Shown: in pieces, positions 38,376 to 47,859 of the stretch
How positions within the stretch are numbered: position 1 is the stretch's first letter
Layout of the letters: each line of letters opens with the position of its first letter
NCBI GenBank assembly: GCA_017886375.1
Contig: JAGGNB010000113.1
Coordinates: 51,867 to 115,866 of the forward strand
DNA: 64,000 nt
Direction: 5' to 3'
Origin: Octadecabacter sp.
Lineage (GTDB): Bacteria; Pseudomonadota; Alphaproteobacteria; Rhodobacterales; Rhodobacteraceae
The notes under the pieces: generated by a model
The model's database searches: none
Seen by the model: only the letters and a program-made list of their open reading frames with translations
What the model was told of the DNA's origin: nothing
Made by a program: the position numbers and the translations under genes

Positions 38376-41320
38376 GTCATGTCCTGTGCAATAGCGTCGT
38401 GTGTCTCATCCCATTCGCCATACCGCGCAAGGTGGTCGTAGTTGCCCTCAAACGACAGAATCTCGTTCGCGCTACGGGATGTGTATCCTTTGGTTGGGTC
38501 CATCCATTTGGCGATGAGGCCTTCGAAACGCGCCCAGGTTTCGTCTGGGGTTTCATTGTCTAGCGGGGCGGGCTGGTCTTTCAGATCGCTGCCCAAACCA
38601 ATGTAAACTGCGGCTTTGGTACGGACGCGCCCCAGCGCTTTGAATGCGCCGCGTTCGACCATTGCGGCCTCAAGCAGCAGTTGTTTATCAAAGTATTTTT
38701 GTTGTGGCGGGGTGGGGGCCTTGCCAGTTTTGTAGTCATAAATCAGCGCTTCGCCATCATCGGACATGTCGATCCGGTCTGCCGTTCCAGTTAGCGTAAA
38801 AGGCAGGTTTGCCAGCTTCAATTCGCCGCGCATTTCAGTGTCTACATTGGCCGAAAACACGCGGCGCTTCTGTTCTTCAATCAAAAAATGCGGCGTGAAG
38901 GACGCGATACGTGCGAACCAAAGCGCGCGAACAGCAGGCCATGGGCAGTGTTCAATCAGCACATCGGACGCGATGGACAGCAACGCGGCGCGCGCGCCAG
39001 AGTCTGCGGGGTCAATTTTGTCCTTAACGAACCGTTCAAGGACTTTGTGCACGATTGTACCACGCAATGGCGCGTCAGGTGTGTGGGCCAAACTGTCCAG
39101 CGCATTCAGTCCAAGAATTTTGCGGGCGTAGATTGCATAAGGATCGCGGATCAGCGTTTTGATCTGTGTAACTGACAATTGGTCTGGCCGCGCATCAGCT
39201 GGCGGACAGGGTGACGGGCGCGGCGCTGGATCAACGGTCACGGTCGGAGCCGCGATGTTCGCCGCGAGGGTTAGCCAATGCTGTCCGCGTTCCCGCATCG
39301 CCTTAAGATAAGCGGGGCCGCCTTTATCTTCCAAGCCCCCAAGCAAATTTGTCAGGCGGTTGATCCATCGGCTTGGCACTGTTTCGGCTTCGTCAGACCG
39401 CACGGCGCGGCTCAGCACAACTTCGCGCGCGCAGACAGCTTGCTGATAATCGTGCGCGCTAAGGCCGATGCGCCGTTCTGGTAATAACAACCCAGCTTGC
39501 ATCCGCAGCGGGCGGTTGAGCCAAGGGTCAGGGGTGGGGGCCTCGGGCCAAGTGCCTTCGTTGAGGCCCGCAAGGATCACCAGATCGGCCGACTGAACCC
39601 GCGCTTCTAAAGTGCCCCAGATCAGGACCTGCGGGTGGCCATCGTCGCGGTCGCGCACCTCACCACCTGCCAGAACGCTGCCGATGAGCCGGCGATATTC
39701 CCGCGCTGACATCACACCACCCGCGTCCGAATGAGCGCGCAATTCTGACATGACACGCAAGGCTTCGCGTCCGGCTGGTTTCTTCCAAAGCTCACCTGAG
39801 CCATCCAGATTCGGCCCTGCTGAAATTCGCTCAGCGATGTCCAAATGGTGCGTTAAGTGATCGATAAGCGGTTTTTCGTTGGTAGCACATAGCCCCAGCA
39901 GAACGGACCCGACCCATGCAACCCAATCGGCGTGCTCTGGATGGCGATCGGATGTCGCCACCGCCCATTTGGTCAGGCTTTCAGCCGTTGGAAAGGGTGG
40001 CCCGTTTCGCCGCAGGTCCAATTCTAAAGCGTTGGTGCGCAAGGCGTGGGCGCCGCGATCAGGACGGTCTGAATGGCTGAGCGGATGCCGCAACAACACC
40101 AAAAGACGTTCAGCGTCCAGTGGTTCACAGAACAGATCAGCGATATGGCGCAAAAACCGACCCGGTGCCGTAAGTTGCAATGGAAGACCCGCGCTATCGT
40201 CCGGCGTGATGTCCCAACGATCCAGCGCAGCAGTCACCTGTCGTGTCAGCATCCTGTCGGGTGAAATCAGCGCAGCGGTTTGACCATCTTCAACCGCTTG
40301 GCGCAAACGCGCGGCTATTGCATCTGCTTGCGCGCGCGGGGTTGGGGCCTCAATCAAAGTGATGCCATTTGTCGCCTCGCCCAGATCGCCCAGATCGGGG
40401 CCGTCGTTGATCCACTGATGGGTCACTGGTGCAGGCCGCAATGAAAGTGAAATCAGCCCAGTGCGTGCGGCGTTGATGTTGGTGGTGTTGCCCCACTGCT
40501 GGATGTCGGATGGTTGAATGCTGAGCGCGTCGCAGAATGCCTTGAACCGATATTGCGGATGATCCTCACCGCCTTTTTTCTGTTCCATCATATCCCAAAC
40601 ATGGGCTGGCATATCGCAGTCCAGACCGGGCAGAATAACTGCACCTTGTGGCAGCTTCGCGACGGCCTGCATGAACAGGGACGTGGCCCCACGCGATCCG
40701 GTGGAACCCGCCACGATGATTGGATGGTCTGGCGGTGTATCAGCCCAACGGTCTACGAGCGTTTCAATCACAAGACGTTGGCGGCCTTCGCCATCTAACC
40801 GATCATCCGCAAAGAACTGCTGCACCAATTGAATGAATGACAACGCGCGCTGCCAATGCCCTGATTGGTCCGTAACGTCGAGGCCCGCGATTGTTTCAGG
40901 CGCGACACCTTCGCCCTGCATCTCGCTCATCAGTGCGACAAGACTGTCTGCCAAATCAATCGCCGCATCTTGCGATGCAAGGGTCGGGTCCGCATCAATC
41001 AGGCCTTTAACCAGCTGCGCAACTTCAAGCCTGCGACGCAACGGAGCAATGGATGGCGCAATTGCGCGCCCGACGGCGTCTTGTGCAAGATCGGTGACAA
41101 GCCGGATGCGCGGCAACAAAAGCGCGTCGCCTTGGTGAAACAAGGACGTCAGGCGCCGCTGCATGCGACGGGTGTTCACATAAATCACAACGCGGGCCAC
41201 ATCCGCAGGCGACATTGTTTCAAAAGCCGCCCTTAGGCCGTCATAAAGAGCGGTTGAAAAGTCTGCGCCGAGGGGAACCCCATAGACGCGCGGGATTTTC
41301 GTTGGATTAAACATCATCAC
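38372..41320 (-). CDS. addB: Double-strand break repair protein AddB
   Basis: Partner of AddA, 982 residues. The alphaproteobacterial type lacks a classic Walker A at the N-terminus (begins FNPTKIPRVYGVPLGADFSTALYDGL) but keeps a helicase-like core (VILAGLNEGTWPEAPTPDPWLNRPLR) and a RecB-family nuclease with GEALIYDYKTGKAPTPPQQKYFDKQLLLEAAM near the C-terminus. Three ATG codons occur in a row at the start, so 41320 and 41314 are equivalent choices. It overlaps the murU-like gene by 14 bases. Confidence 0.93.
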   Translation of the reverse strand: MMMFNPTKIPRVYGVPLGADFSTALYDGLRAAFETMSPADVARVVIYVNTRRMQRRLTSLFHQGDALLLPRIRLVTDLAQDAVGRAIAPSIAPLRRRLEVAQLVKGLIDADPTLASQDAAIDLADSLVALMSEMQGEGVAPETIAGLDVTDQSGHWQRALSFIQLVQQFFADDRLDGEGRQRLVIETLVDRWADTPPDHPIIVAGSTGSRGATSLFMQAVAKLPQGAVILPGLDCDMPAHVWDMMEQKKGGEDHPQYRFKAFCDALSIQPSDIQQWGNTTNINAARTGLISLSLRPAPVTHQWINDGPDLGDLGEATNGITLIEAPTPRAQADAIAARLRQAVEDGQTAALISPDRMLTRQVTAALDRWDITPDDSAGLPLQLTAPGRFLRHIADLFCEPLDAERLLVLLRHPLSHSDRPDRGAHALRTNALELDLRRNGPPFPTAESLTKWAVATSDRHPEHADWVAWVGSVLLGLCATNEKPLIDHLTHHLDIAERISAGPNLDGSGELWKKPAGREALRVMSELRAHSDAGGVMSAREYRRLIGSVLAGGEVRDRDDGHPQVLIWGTLEARVQSADLVILAGLNEGTWPEAPTPDPWLNRPLRMQAGLLLPERRIGLSAHDYQQAVCAREVVLSRAVRSDEAETVPSRWINRLTNLLGGLEDKGGPAYLKAMRERGQHWLTLAANIAAPTVTVDPAPRPSPCPPADARPDQLSVTQIKTLIRDPYAIYARKILGLNALDSLAHTPDAPLRGTIVHKVLERFVKDKIDPADSGARAALLSIASDVLIEHCPWPAVRALWFARIASFTPHFLIEEQKRRVFSANVDTEMRGELKLANLPFTLTGTADRIDMSDDGEALIYDYKTGKAPTPPQQKYFDKQLLLEAAMVERGAFKALGRVRTKAAVYIGLGSDLKDQPAPLDNETPDETWARFEGLIAKWMDPTKGYTSRSANEILSFEGNYDHLARYGEWDETHDAIAQDMT

Positions 41321-41990
41321 CCCCGGCGAGCATTACTTCTGCAACCTTGATGGTGTCAGGTCTGCCAACATCACACCATTGCCCGTCATAGACGACACCA
41401 AACATCGTTTTTCGTTTTAGCATTCCGTCCCACAGTGCCCACATTGAAAACGCATCTTCAGTAATATCAGCCAGCCCATCTGTGTGGATAATCTGGACGC
41501 CGGAATAAACATATTTGGTTCCGCGTGTCAGGCGACCAGAGCTATCGAGATCAAAGTCCCCCGACCCAGTATGGCCAACTGCATGAGCGCGAGGGATCAA
41601 CAGCAATACAGCCTCCATTTCAATGGGCGTCCACGCTTGAGTGAGCGCCTGTACGGGGTTCGGTCCCTTCCAAACAGCGTCGGTGTTCATCGTCAAAACC
41701 GGATCGCTACCCAGCAATGGAAGCGCGTTTTTCAGCCCACCGCCGGTTTCCAGCAATTGTTTGGATTCATCAGAGATCAGGACATCGGTTTGCACCAAGT
41801 GATCGCGGATCTGGTCTGCAAAGTAATGCACATTCACGACTGTCCGAAGACCCGCGCAGTGCGCCAATGCATGATCGAGCAACGCGATGCCTGCGACATT
41901 TACCAATGGCTTTGGCCGTGTGTTGGACAGCGGGGCCATGCGGGTTCCAAGACCAGCGGCGAACAGCAATATAGCGGACGGTGTTGTCAT
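41307..41990 (-). CDS. murU: MurNAc-1-phosphate uridylyltransferase-like nucleotidyltransferase
   Basis: Sugar-phosphate nucleotidyltransferase of 227 residues with AAGLGTRMAPLSNTRPKPLVNVAG at the N-terminus, the nucleotide-binding loop, and MNTDAVWKGPNPVQAL with the metal-binding Asp. With the kinase gene upstream (AmgK-like), it fits the pathway that recycles cell-wall MurNAc to UDP-MurNAc. The role is inferred from this pairing; other NDP-sugar synthases look similar. It overlaps both neighbours. Confidence 0.8.
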   Translation of the reverse strand: MTTPSAILLFAAGLGTRMAPLSNTRPKPLVNVAGIALLDHALAHCAGLRTVVNVHYFADQIRDHLVQTDVLISDESKQLLETGGGLKNALPLLGSDPVLTMNTDAVWKGPNPVQALTQAWTPIEMEAVLLLIPRAHAVGHTGSGDFDLDSSGRLTRGTKYVYSGVQIIHTDGLADITEDAFSMWALWDGMLKRKTMFGVVYDGQWCDVGRPDTIKVAEVMLAGGDDV

Positions 41991-42949
41991 GTAATTGCCC
42001 GATCTGGATCAAACGCCCGCGCGACAAGACGCCCGAGGTCGATAAGGTCAGGGGTCGCAAGGTCGGTCTGTAAATGCGCCCAAACCCGTGGGACGAGGGA
42101 TAGGTATCCGGTCTTGCCATCCTGTCGCGCAAGTCGATGAAAGATGCCCAGAATGCGCAGATTGCGCTGCACCGCCATCACATGAAACGCGCGTTTGAAA
42201 TCCGCAATGTTCCAATCGTCGCCAGCCAGTTGGGTGAGAAGAGGGTCGAGCAGTGCGGGGTCAACGTCCCGCCGCGCATCACGCAGAAACGACGCCAGAT
42301 CGTAGGTTGGGTGGGTGATAAATGCGTCCTGAAAATCGAGTAGACCAACGCGTAAATTACCATGGTGAGCGGGTCGCCAAATCAGGTTTTCCGCGTGAAA
42401 ATCCCTGAGCGACAGCACACACGGGTCGGGATCTACGTCGTGCAAAAGGCGGCGCAGACGCGCGGTTATCTCTGTGGCGAGATCCATGCTTTGATCTGTT
42501 GCGGCCCATTCAAATGCCACGCCAATCATGTTCGCGCCGACATCGGGTGTCATTCTCGTCAGGCCATTGGGGGGTGGTGTGGATTGCAGAGTTCGCAATA
42601 CGTCAACCGCTGCGCTATACAGAATTGCTTCGTCTTTTGGCGCCGCGTTTAGAAATGTTGCGAAATCGTGTTGGCCAAGATCGCTGAGGATCATCAGACC
42701 CTTTGTGTTATCCCATTCCAGAATCTCAGGCGCCGCGAGGTTGAGCGTTTTGAGGTGCGCCGCGATGGTCACGAAACGTGATTGGCTGCCGCATGTTTCT
42801 GGCGGCGCATCCATCAAAATGACGGATTGGCCCTTGGGACCCAGCAGGCGCTCATAACGGCGCGCCGACGCGTCGCCGGACATTGCGATCCTTTGCCAAT
42901 CGGCCCATTCGGTTGCCGCCAACCATTGGGTTACGACAGTGTTACGCAT
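41987..42949 (-). CDS. amgK: Sugar phosphotransferase AmgK-like (MurNAc/GlcNAc anomeric kinase)
   Basis: APH-type phosphotransferase of 320 residues. LSLRDFHAENLIW holds the catalytic Asp and Asn, and VGLLDFQDAFITHPTYDLASFLRDARRDV the metal-binding Asp. In Pseudomonas and Caulobacter, AmgK makes MurNAc-1-phosphate for MurU. The ORF track starts 31 codons early; the ATG at 42949 (MRNTVVTQWL) overlaps tsaE by 8 bases. Earlier annotations often call such proteins aminoglycoside phosphotransferases, which the context argues against. Confidence 0.82.
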   Translation of the reverse strand: MRNTVVTQWLAATEWADWQRIAMSGDASARRYERLLGPKGQSVILMDAPPETCGSQSRFVTIAAHLKTLNLAAPEILEWDNTKGLMILSDLGQHDFATFLNAAPKDEAILYSAAVDVLRTLQSTPPPNGLTRMTPDVGANMIGVAFEWAATDQSMDLATEITARLRRLLHDVDPDPCVLSLRDFHAENLIWRPAHHGNLRVGLLDFQDAFITHPTYDLASFLRDARRDVDPALLDPLLTQLAGDDWNIADFKRAFHVMAVQRNLRILGIFHRLARQDGKTGYLSLVPRVWAHLQTDLATPDLIDLGRLVARAFDPDRAIT

Positions 42950-43412
42950 CTTGCGCGAAGTCCTTGAGCCGATCGCGCCAATTTTCGCCAAACGTAAGCG
43001 TCGCGAGGTGGCAATCCGGCGCCACTGAAAGTTCAACATCAAGGGCGGTGTTTGGCGTAAGATCGCCCAATAGCTCCGGCCATTCGATCAGGCAAATGTT
43101 GTCGTTGAACGCGTCCGTAAGGCCAAGCTCAACCGCCTCCTGCGCGTCGCCCAGGCGATAGAGGTCGGTGTGCCAGATTTCTAGGTCGTCATAGTCGTAG
43201 GTCTGCACGAGGGTGAAAGTGGGTGAAGGCACTTCGGTATCGGGGCCCAGCAGGGTGCGGATAAACGCCCGCGCCAACGCAGACTTGCCAGACCCAATTT
43301 GTCCGCGCAGAAGAAAACAATCACCCGCGCGTGCATACTTAGCGAGAACGCGACCGAGGTGATCGGTGTCGTCCTGTGTGGTCAGTCGAAGTGTGGTGGA
43401 TGTGCGCGCCAT
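42942..43412 (-). CDS. tsaE: tRNA threonylcarbamoyladenosine biosynthesis ATPase TsaE
   Basis: P-loop ATPase needed for t6A37 tRNA modification together with TsaB, TsaC and TsaD. The Walker A motif is LRGQIGSGKSALARAFIRTLL, and VPSPTFTLVQTYDYDDLEIWHTDLYRLGDAQE follows; IEWPELL is also conserved. The protein has 156 residues. It heads the overlapping tsaE-amgK-murU-addB-addA run. TsaD is encoded elsewhere in this window, at 55289-56383. Confidence 0.95.
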   Translation of the reverse strand: MARTSTTLRLTTQDDTDHLGRVLAKYARAGDCFLLRGQIGSGKSALARAFIRTLLGPDTEVPSPTFTLVQTYDYDDLEIWHTDLYRLGDAQEAVELGLTDAFNDNICLIEWPELLGDLTPNTALDVELSVAPDCHLATLTFGENWRDRLKDFAQDA

Positions 43413-43452
43413 GTGCCAACCTTAGGCAGCCGCGTTCCGCCTGCAAGGTCAT

Positions 43453-45054
43453 TCAGACTGACTTGGCCAGACTCGGTCCAAAAACGGCGGGTTCGAACGC
43501 TGAAGCATCGCCTGATTCACCTTCCGACGGGGTAAATGTGATCTGGTGGTTGCCGTCGGGCAAAGGCGCGTAGTGGCAGGCAATTTCGATGTGACTGTCA
43601 AGCCAAACAGACCCATTCCACGGCACACCGATCGCACCGCGTGTGACCGTTTCCTGCAACTTAATCCACACCGGTGAAGGCGCTGAAGTGGATTGCCAAA
43701 CCTGAAGCTCTTCTGAAAAGGCACGGCTGCTTATCGCGTCTTCGGATTGGGTGCCCCAAAGGTCCCGATAGGCGTTGTTTGCCAAAACCAGTGATCCAGA
43801 AGAAGAGAACACCGCGACAGCAGAGGTTAAATTGTCGATCACGGCCGCACCAATATCGATCTGCGAGCGGAACTTGCGTGTCAAAGAAACCTCATCACTG
43901 ATGTCTTCAAGCAAGAAAGCAATAGCGCCATTGGGATGCGGTTTCCCGGTCACACGAAAGGTTTGCCCGTTCGGTAGAGGCCATGTTTCGTGGTAATTGC
44001 CCTCGGCCGCGGCGGATTCAAGCGCGACCATCTGATTGCGCCAGGATGCGTAATCCTTGGGTTCTGGAATCATCTGATTGTCGCGCAAACGATCAAGGAA
44101 TGAAAATAATGTTGGCCGCGCAATCAAGAAATTTGTTGGTAGAAGCGTCAAATCAACTAGCGCAGGATTAAACAGGACAAGACGGCGGTCCGCGTCAAAT
44201 ATAGCCAGACCGACAGACAGTTGCGCAAAGGTTTTTGTCAGGGTTTGAACAAAGCTGCGCTGGGCATCGCGCGCAAAAACGACTGCGCTCGCATCGACGG
44301 CAAAATGGATCGTGTCAGTCCCGCGTTTCAGGCTCGTGATTTCGTACCAGACCGGTTTGTCGTGATCGGGTATGTCAACGCGGTGCATGTCGATGACGGG
44401 GACTGTTCCGGCAGGGCGGGCCGTGTGGGTAAAGACCGCGCGTGGTGGCCATGGCAGAACTTCATTTGACCCGATAGGATGAAGGACTTCTGACAGTTCT
44501 ATGTAGGATCGGTTCGCCCAGATCAGCACACCGTCGGCATCGTGTTTCCAAATCAATTGGGGAGAATCTTCACCGATGCTGCGCAGGGTCACAAGCTCAT
44601 GTTCCATGGCAGTCGCGGTCAGTGGGTCTATGGTCTCATCTGGATGATCGCGGTCTTGAACCAACGTGATGCGCGCCATTCCATTCCAAAACTCAGCCTC
44701 GATCCAGCCGGTCTGACCATCGGCTGGCTTGATTGTTTTCTTGCGGATGACCGCCAGATCGCCACATTGAGACCGCAGATTTGGAAAACGAGGCGACAAT
44801 AGCGTGAGGAAATTTTCCCAATCGGAACGGTGTTCTTCGTGGTATTCCATCAGATCGCGCGCAAGGGGGGTGGCATCCACAAGTGTTTCATCTTCAAAGA
44901 GAAAAGTGATGGACCCTTCCGCTTCTTGCATCAACGTTCGCGCTGTCACGGCCGTTTTGCTGTTCGTGCGGATCCAGATCGACATTAACCCAACAGCGGT
45001 CAATGCACCGAGGATCAGAGCACCTGACGCACCAAGAAAAGCTAATTGTGACAT
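43453..45054 (-). CDS. Membrane-anchored PAS-domain protein without a kinase domain
   Basis: 533 residues: one N-terminal membrane helix (LAFLGASGALILGALTAVGLMSIWI), then PAS-like segments (around residues 50-110, 150-260 and 265-390, and again at about 400-480 with IDNLTSAVAVFSSSGSLVLANNAYRDLWG). The sequence ends with no histidine phosphotransfer box, no ATPase and no GGDEF/EAL domain. It resembles the sensory half of a PAS_7-type kinase. It lies 61 bases downstream of regB on the same strand and 40 bases upstream of tsaE. A link to RegB signalling is possible but only inferred. Confidence 0.7.
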   Translation of the reverse strand: MSQLAFLGASGALILGALTAVGLMSIWIRTNSKTAVTARTLMQEAEGSITFLFEDETLVDATPLARDLMEYHEEHRSDWENFLTLLSPRFPNLRSQCGDLAVIRKKTIKPADGQTGWIEAEFWNGMARITLVQDRDHPDETIDPLTATAMEHELVTLRSIGEDSPQLIWKHDADGVLIWANRSYIELSEVLHPIGSNEVLPWPPRAVFTHTARPAGTVPVIDMHRVDIPDHDKPVWYEITSLKRGTDTIHFAVDASAVVFARDAQRSFVQTLTKTFAQLSVGLAIFDADRRLVLFNPALVDLTLLPTNFLIARPTLFSFLDRLRDNQMIPEPKDYASWRNQMVALESAAAEGNYHETWPLPNGQTFRVTGKPHPNGAIAFLLEDISDEVSLTRKFRSQIDIGAAVIDNLTSAVAVFSSSGSLVLANNAYRDLWGTQSEDAISSRAFSEELQVWQSTSAPSPVWIKLQETVTRGAIGVPWNGSVWLDSHIEIACHYAPLPDGNHQITFTPSEGESGDASAFEPAVFGPSLAKSV

Positions 45055-45115
45055 TCCAGACCTCCGACACTACGGATTTCAGGATGCGTCCATTAGATTA
45101 ACTGTCGGTTAATGA

Positions 45116-46498
45116 TCAGGTAATCAACGTATTATCACCCAGCGCGCCACGGGATGTTTCGGCACGCGCTTCGACATTGGCACGTGGCCAGTCTACCGTC
45201 ACGATTGCGCCGCCGCGATGTCCAGAAACCGCGCGCGCGCTGCCGTTTGCGAAATTCAACGTCGCGCCGGATCGTTCCAAAAGCGTCTTGGCAATAAACA
45301 GGCCAAGCCCCATGCCTTCATATCCGGGGCGCCGCACGCGTCCTTCTTGGGAACGTCGCCGTCGTACAAACGGTTCACCAATACGTCCAAGAACCGAATT
45401 CGGAAAGCCGGGGCCATCGTCACTGATCCGAAGGCTGATGGTGTCGTCGGTCCAGCTGATTTCAACCAAGACTGCGTTTTGTGCGAAATCCACGGCGTTC
45501 TGAACGAAATTGCGGATTCCATGAATGATCTCTGGCCGCCTAAAAATGTCTGGCTGACGAGATTCATCATTTTTAGGTGGAATAGTCTCAAATTTAACGA
45601 TCTTGCCGCGTCCAAGATGTGGCTCGCTCGCCTCTCTCACGACGGTCTCGATGGGCGCTTGGCGCATCAAAAGGTCCTCTTTGCCGGCACGCCCCATAGA
45701 ACGCAGGATGTCGCGGCATCGATCCGCTTGTTCACGGATCAAAATCGCGTCTTCGCGCAACTCGTCTTGATCACCAAGTTCATCAATCAACTCGCTGCTC
45801 ACGAGTTTGATGGTCGCCAAGGGCGTGCCAAGTTCATGGGCGGCGGCGGCGACAACACCACCAAGGTCGGTCAGTTTTTGTTCCCGTGCGAGGGCCATTT
45901 GCGTTGCTACCAAAGCCTCGCTCATAGAGAGTGTTTCTTGGGTAACTTGACGGGCGTAGATACCGATGAAGACGACGCCGATGACCAGCGCGACCCAGAA
46001 TCCAAAGACAAACAAGTCGGGCAAAATTAGCGATTCACCCGATGCCGTCATGATTGGAAAGCTCACGAACCACAGCAGCGTCACGATTCCCAACGCGATT
46101 GCCCCAAGGATCAGCGTGCTGCGCAGCGGAAGGATCGTCGATGCGACAGTCACAGGGGCAAGCATCAACAACGCGAACGGATTGTTCAGCCCGCCGGTCA
46201 GATACAATAGCACGCCAAGCTGCGCGAGGTCGAAGCCGATCATCAGGTCGGCCTCCCTTTCCGACAGGCGACGACTTTCCGGGTAAACGAAATAAAAGAC
46301 GATGTTCATGAGAACAGGCAGGCCAATCACCATGGCGATCAGCCCGACCTCAAGTGAGAGGTGGTAAATATAGGTTGCGACCAGAACCGCACCGATCTGT
46401 CCTGCCACAGCATACCAACGCAACTGGGCGAGCGTGCGGACCCGCACCCAATTGCTGCGTTTTTCGTTCTGAAATACGTCGTGCTCCATCTGCGCCAT
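45116..46498 (-). CDS. regB: Redox sensor histidine kinase RegB/PrrB/ActS
   Basis: Senses ubiquinone and aerobic state and phosphorylates RegA. Six hydrophobic segments fill residues 30-180, with the ubiquinone-binding heptad GGLNNPF at 102-108. The H-box AAAAHELGTPLATIK puts the phosphorylated His at about 221, and the redox-active Cys sits at about 261 (EQADRCRDILR). The ATPase domain contains ISDDGPGFPNSVLGRIGEPF and GYEGMGLGLFIAKTLL. It is divergent from senC and regA, the classic arrangement in this order. The protein has 460 residues. Confidence 0.95.
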   Translation of the reverse strand: MAQMEHDVFQNEKRSNWVRVRTLAQLRWYAVAGQIGAVLVATYIYHLSLEVGLIAMVIGLPVLMNIVFYFVYPESRRLSEREADLMIGFDLAQLGVLLYLTGGLNNPFALLMLAPVTVASTILPLRSTLILGAIALGIVTLLWFVSFPIMTASGESLILPDLFVFGFWVALVIGVVFIGIYARQVTQETLSMSEALVATQMALAREQKLTDLGGVVAAAAHELGTPLATIKLVSSELIDELGDQDELREDAILIREQADRCRDILRSMGRAGKEDLLMRQAPIETVVREASEPHLGRGKIVKFETIPPKNDESRQPDIFRRPEIIHGIRNFVQNAVDFAQNAVLVEISWTDDTISLRISDDGPGFPNSVLGRIGEPFVRRRRSQEGRVRRPGYEGMGLGLFIAKTLLERSGATLNFANGSARAVSGHRGGAIVTVDWPRANVEARAETSRGALGDNTLIT

Positions 46499-46586
46499 AA
46501 TGCCCTAATTAACTTTTGCGACTTACCCTTCTAACATGGTGCGCATAATTACAGATCAATCGCGACCCAAAGTATGGATATCAATC

Positions 46587-47204
46587 ATGTCTAAGACCTA
46601 TGCAATCGCCGCTGGTTCAGTCGTTGTCGCTTTATTGGGCGGCACGTTTCTAGCCACCCAATTTGGTGGAAGTGATGATGTCTTTGCCAATTGCCGCGCC
46701 AGCCAGTCTGCAGGGGGTGCAATCGGTGGACCGTTTGAACTGGTCGATGAGAACGGTGTGACCGTCACCGACACGGATGTCATTACTGGCCCAACGTTGA
46801 TCTATTTTGGCTACACGTTCTGCCCCGACGTTTGCCCGCTAGACAACATGCGAAATGCACAAGCGGTTGATATTCTGGATGCGCAAGGCGTTGAAGTGAC
46901 GCCTGTTTTCATCTCCATCGATCCGGAACGTGACACCGTAGACGTGGTGCGCGATTTCACTGACAATTTTCATGACCGGATGCTTGGACTGACAGGGTCA
47001 CCCGAGCAAGTGCGGGCCGCGTCACAAGCGTACCGAACCTATTATGCCAAGCAAGACAGCGAAGACGAATTCTACCTCGTTGACCATACAACGATGTCCT
47101 ACCTCGTCTTTCCGGAGCAGGGTTTTCAGGAATTCTATCGCCGCGATGTAACACCTGAGCAGATGGCAGAAAGTCTTTCATGCTTTATTGACGCGGCAGG
47201 TTGA
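46587..47204 (+). CDS. senC: SCO1/SenC/PrrC copper chaperone-like protein
   Basis: Inner-membrane-anchored thioredoxin-fold protein that helps to load copper into cytochrome c oxidase. An N-terminal helix (AIAAGSVVVALLGGTFLAT) precedes YFGYTFCPDVCPLDNM, with the CPDVCP copper site, and VDHTTMSYLVFPEQG carries the third ligand His. The ORF track starts 17 codons early; the ATG at 46587 (MSKTYAIAAG) gives 205 residues. It lies between regB (divergent) and regA, as in Rhodobacter. Confidence 0.94.
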   Translation: MSKTYAIAAGSVVVALLGGTFLATQFGGSDDVFANCRASQSAGGAIGGPFELVDENGVTVTDTDVITGPTLIYFGYTFCPDVCPLDNMRNAQAVDILDAQGVEVTPVFISIDPERDTVDVVRDFTDNFHDRMLGLTGSPEQVRAASQAYRTYYAKQDSEDEFYLVDHTTMSYLVFPEQGFQEFYRRDVTPEQMAESLSCFIDAAG

Positions 47205-47267
47205 GCAGACGATTTGACCGGACAGGGTGTGAGCGCTAGTTCATACAACAACCTGGAAGGACGAATT

Positions 47268-47813
47268 ATGGATCTGCAACCAATCGGCGACGACACATCC
47301 CTGCTATTGGTCGATGACGACGAGCCGTTTTTGCGTCGACTTGCCAAAGCCATGGAAAAACGCGGTTTTTCTGTAGAGACAGCGGATAGCGTGGCGGCTG
47401 GCAAAGCCATCGCGATGGCACGCCCGCCTGCATACGCTGTGGTTGACCTGCGACTTGAGGACGGAACCGGCCTAGATGTGGTTGAAACCCTGCGTGAACG
47501 CCGCCCCGAAAGCCGGATTGTTGTTTTGACAGGCTACGGTGCGATTGCGACGGCGGTTGCTGCAGTGAAGATTGGTGCGACGGATTATTTGTCGAAACCT
47601 GCTGATGCGGCTGATGTGATGAACGCGCTTTTGACACCCGAAGGCGCGCTTCCACCTGCGCCCGAAAACCCGATGAGCGCGGATCGTGTCCGCTGGGAAC
47701 ACATCCAACGTGTCTATGAGTTATGCGACCGCAATGTGTCTGAAACAGCGCGTCGGTTGAATATGCACCGTCGCACGTTGCAAAGGATTTTGGCGAAACG
47801 TAGCCCGCGTTAA
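47268..47813 (+). CDS. regA: Redox response regulator RegA/PrrA/ActR
   Basis: Response regulator of the RegBA system that controls photosynthesis, respiration, carbon and nitrogen fixation genes in alphaproteobacteria. The receiver domain has LLLVDDDEPF, the phospho-acceptor Asp in AVVDLRLEDGTG (about D60) and DYLSKP. The C-terminal Fis-type helix-turn-helix is NVSETARRLNMHRRTLQRILAKRSPR. The ATG at 47268 after GGAAGGA replaces the ORF-track start, giving 181 residues. It lies 63 bases after senC. Confidence 0.96.
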   Translation: MDLQPIGDDTSLLLVDDDEPFLRRLAKAMEKRGFSVETADSVAAGKAIAMARPPAYAVVDLRLEDGTGLDVVETLRERRPESRIVVLTGYGAIATAVAAVKIGATDYLSKPADAADVMNALLTPEGALPPAPENPMSADRVRWEHIQRVYELCDRNVSETARRLNMHRRTLQRILAKRSPR

Positions 47814-47859
47814 GGTTGAAAATCGGCAGGTCTTTTGCGTACATAGCTTGTGAATATTG

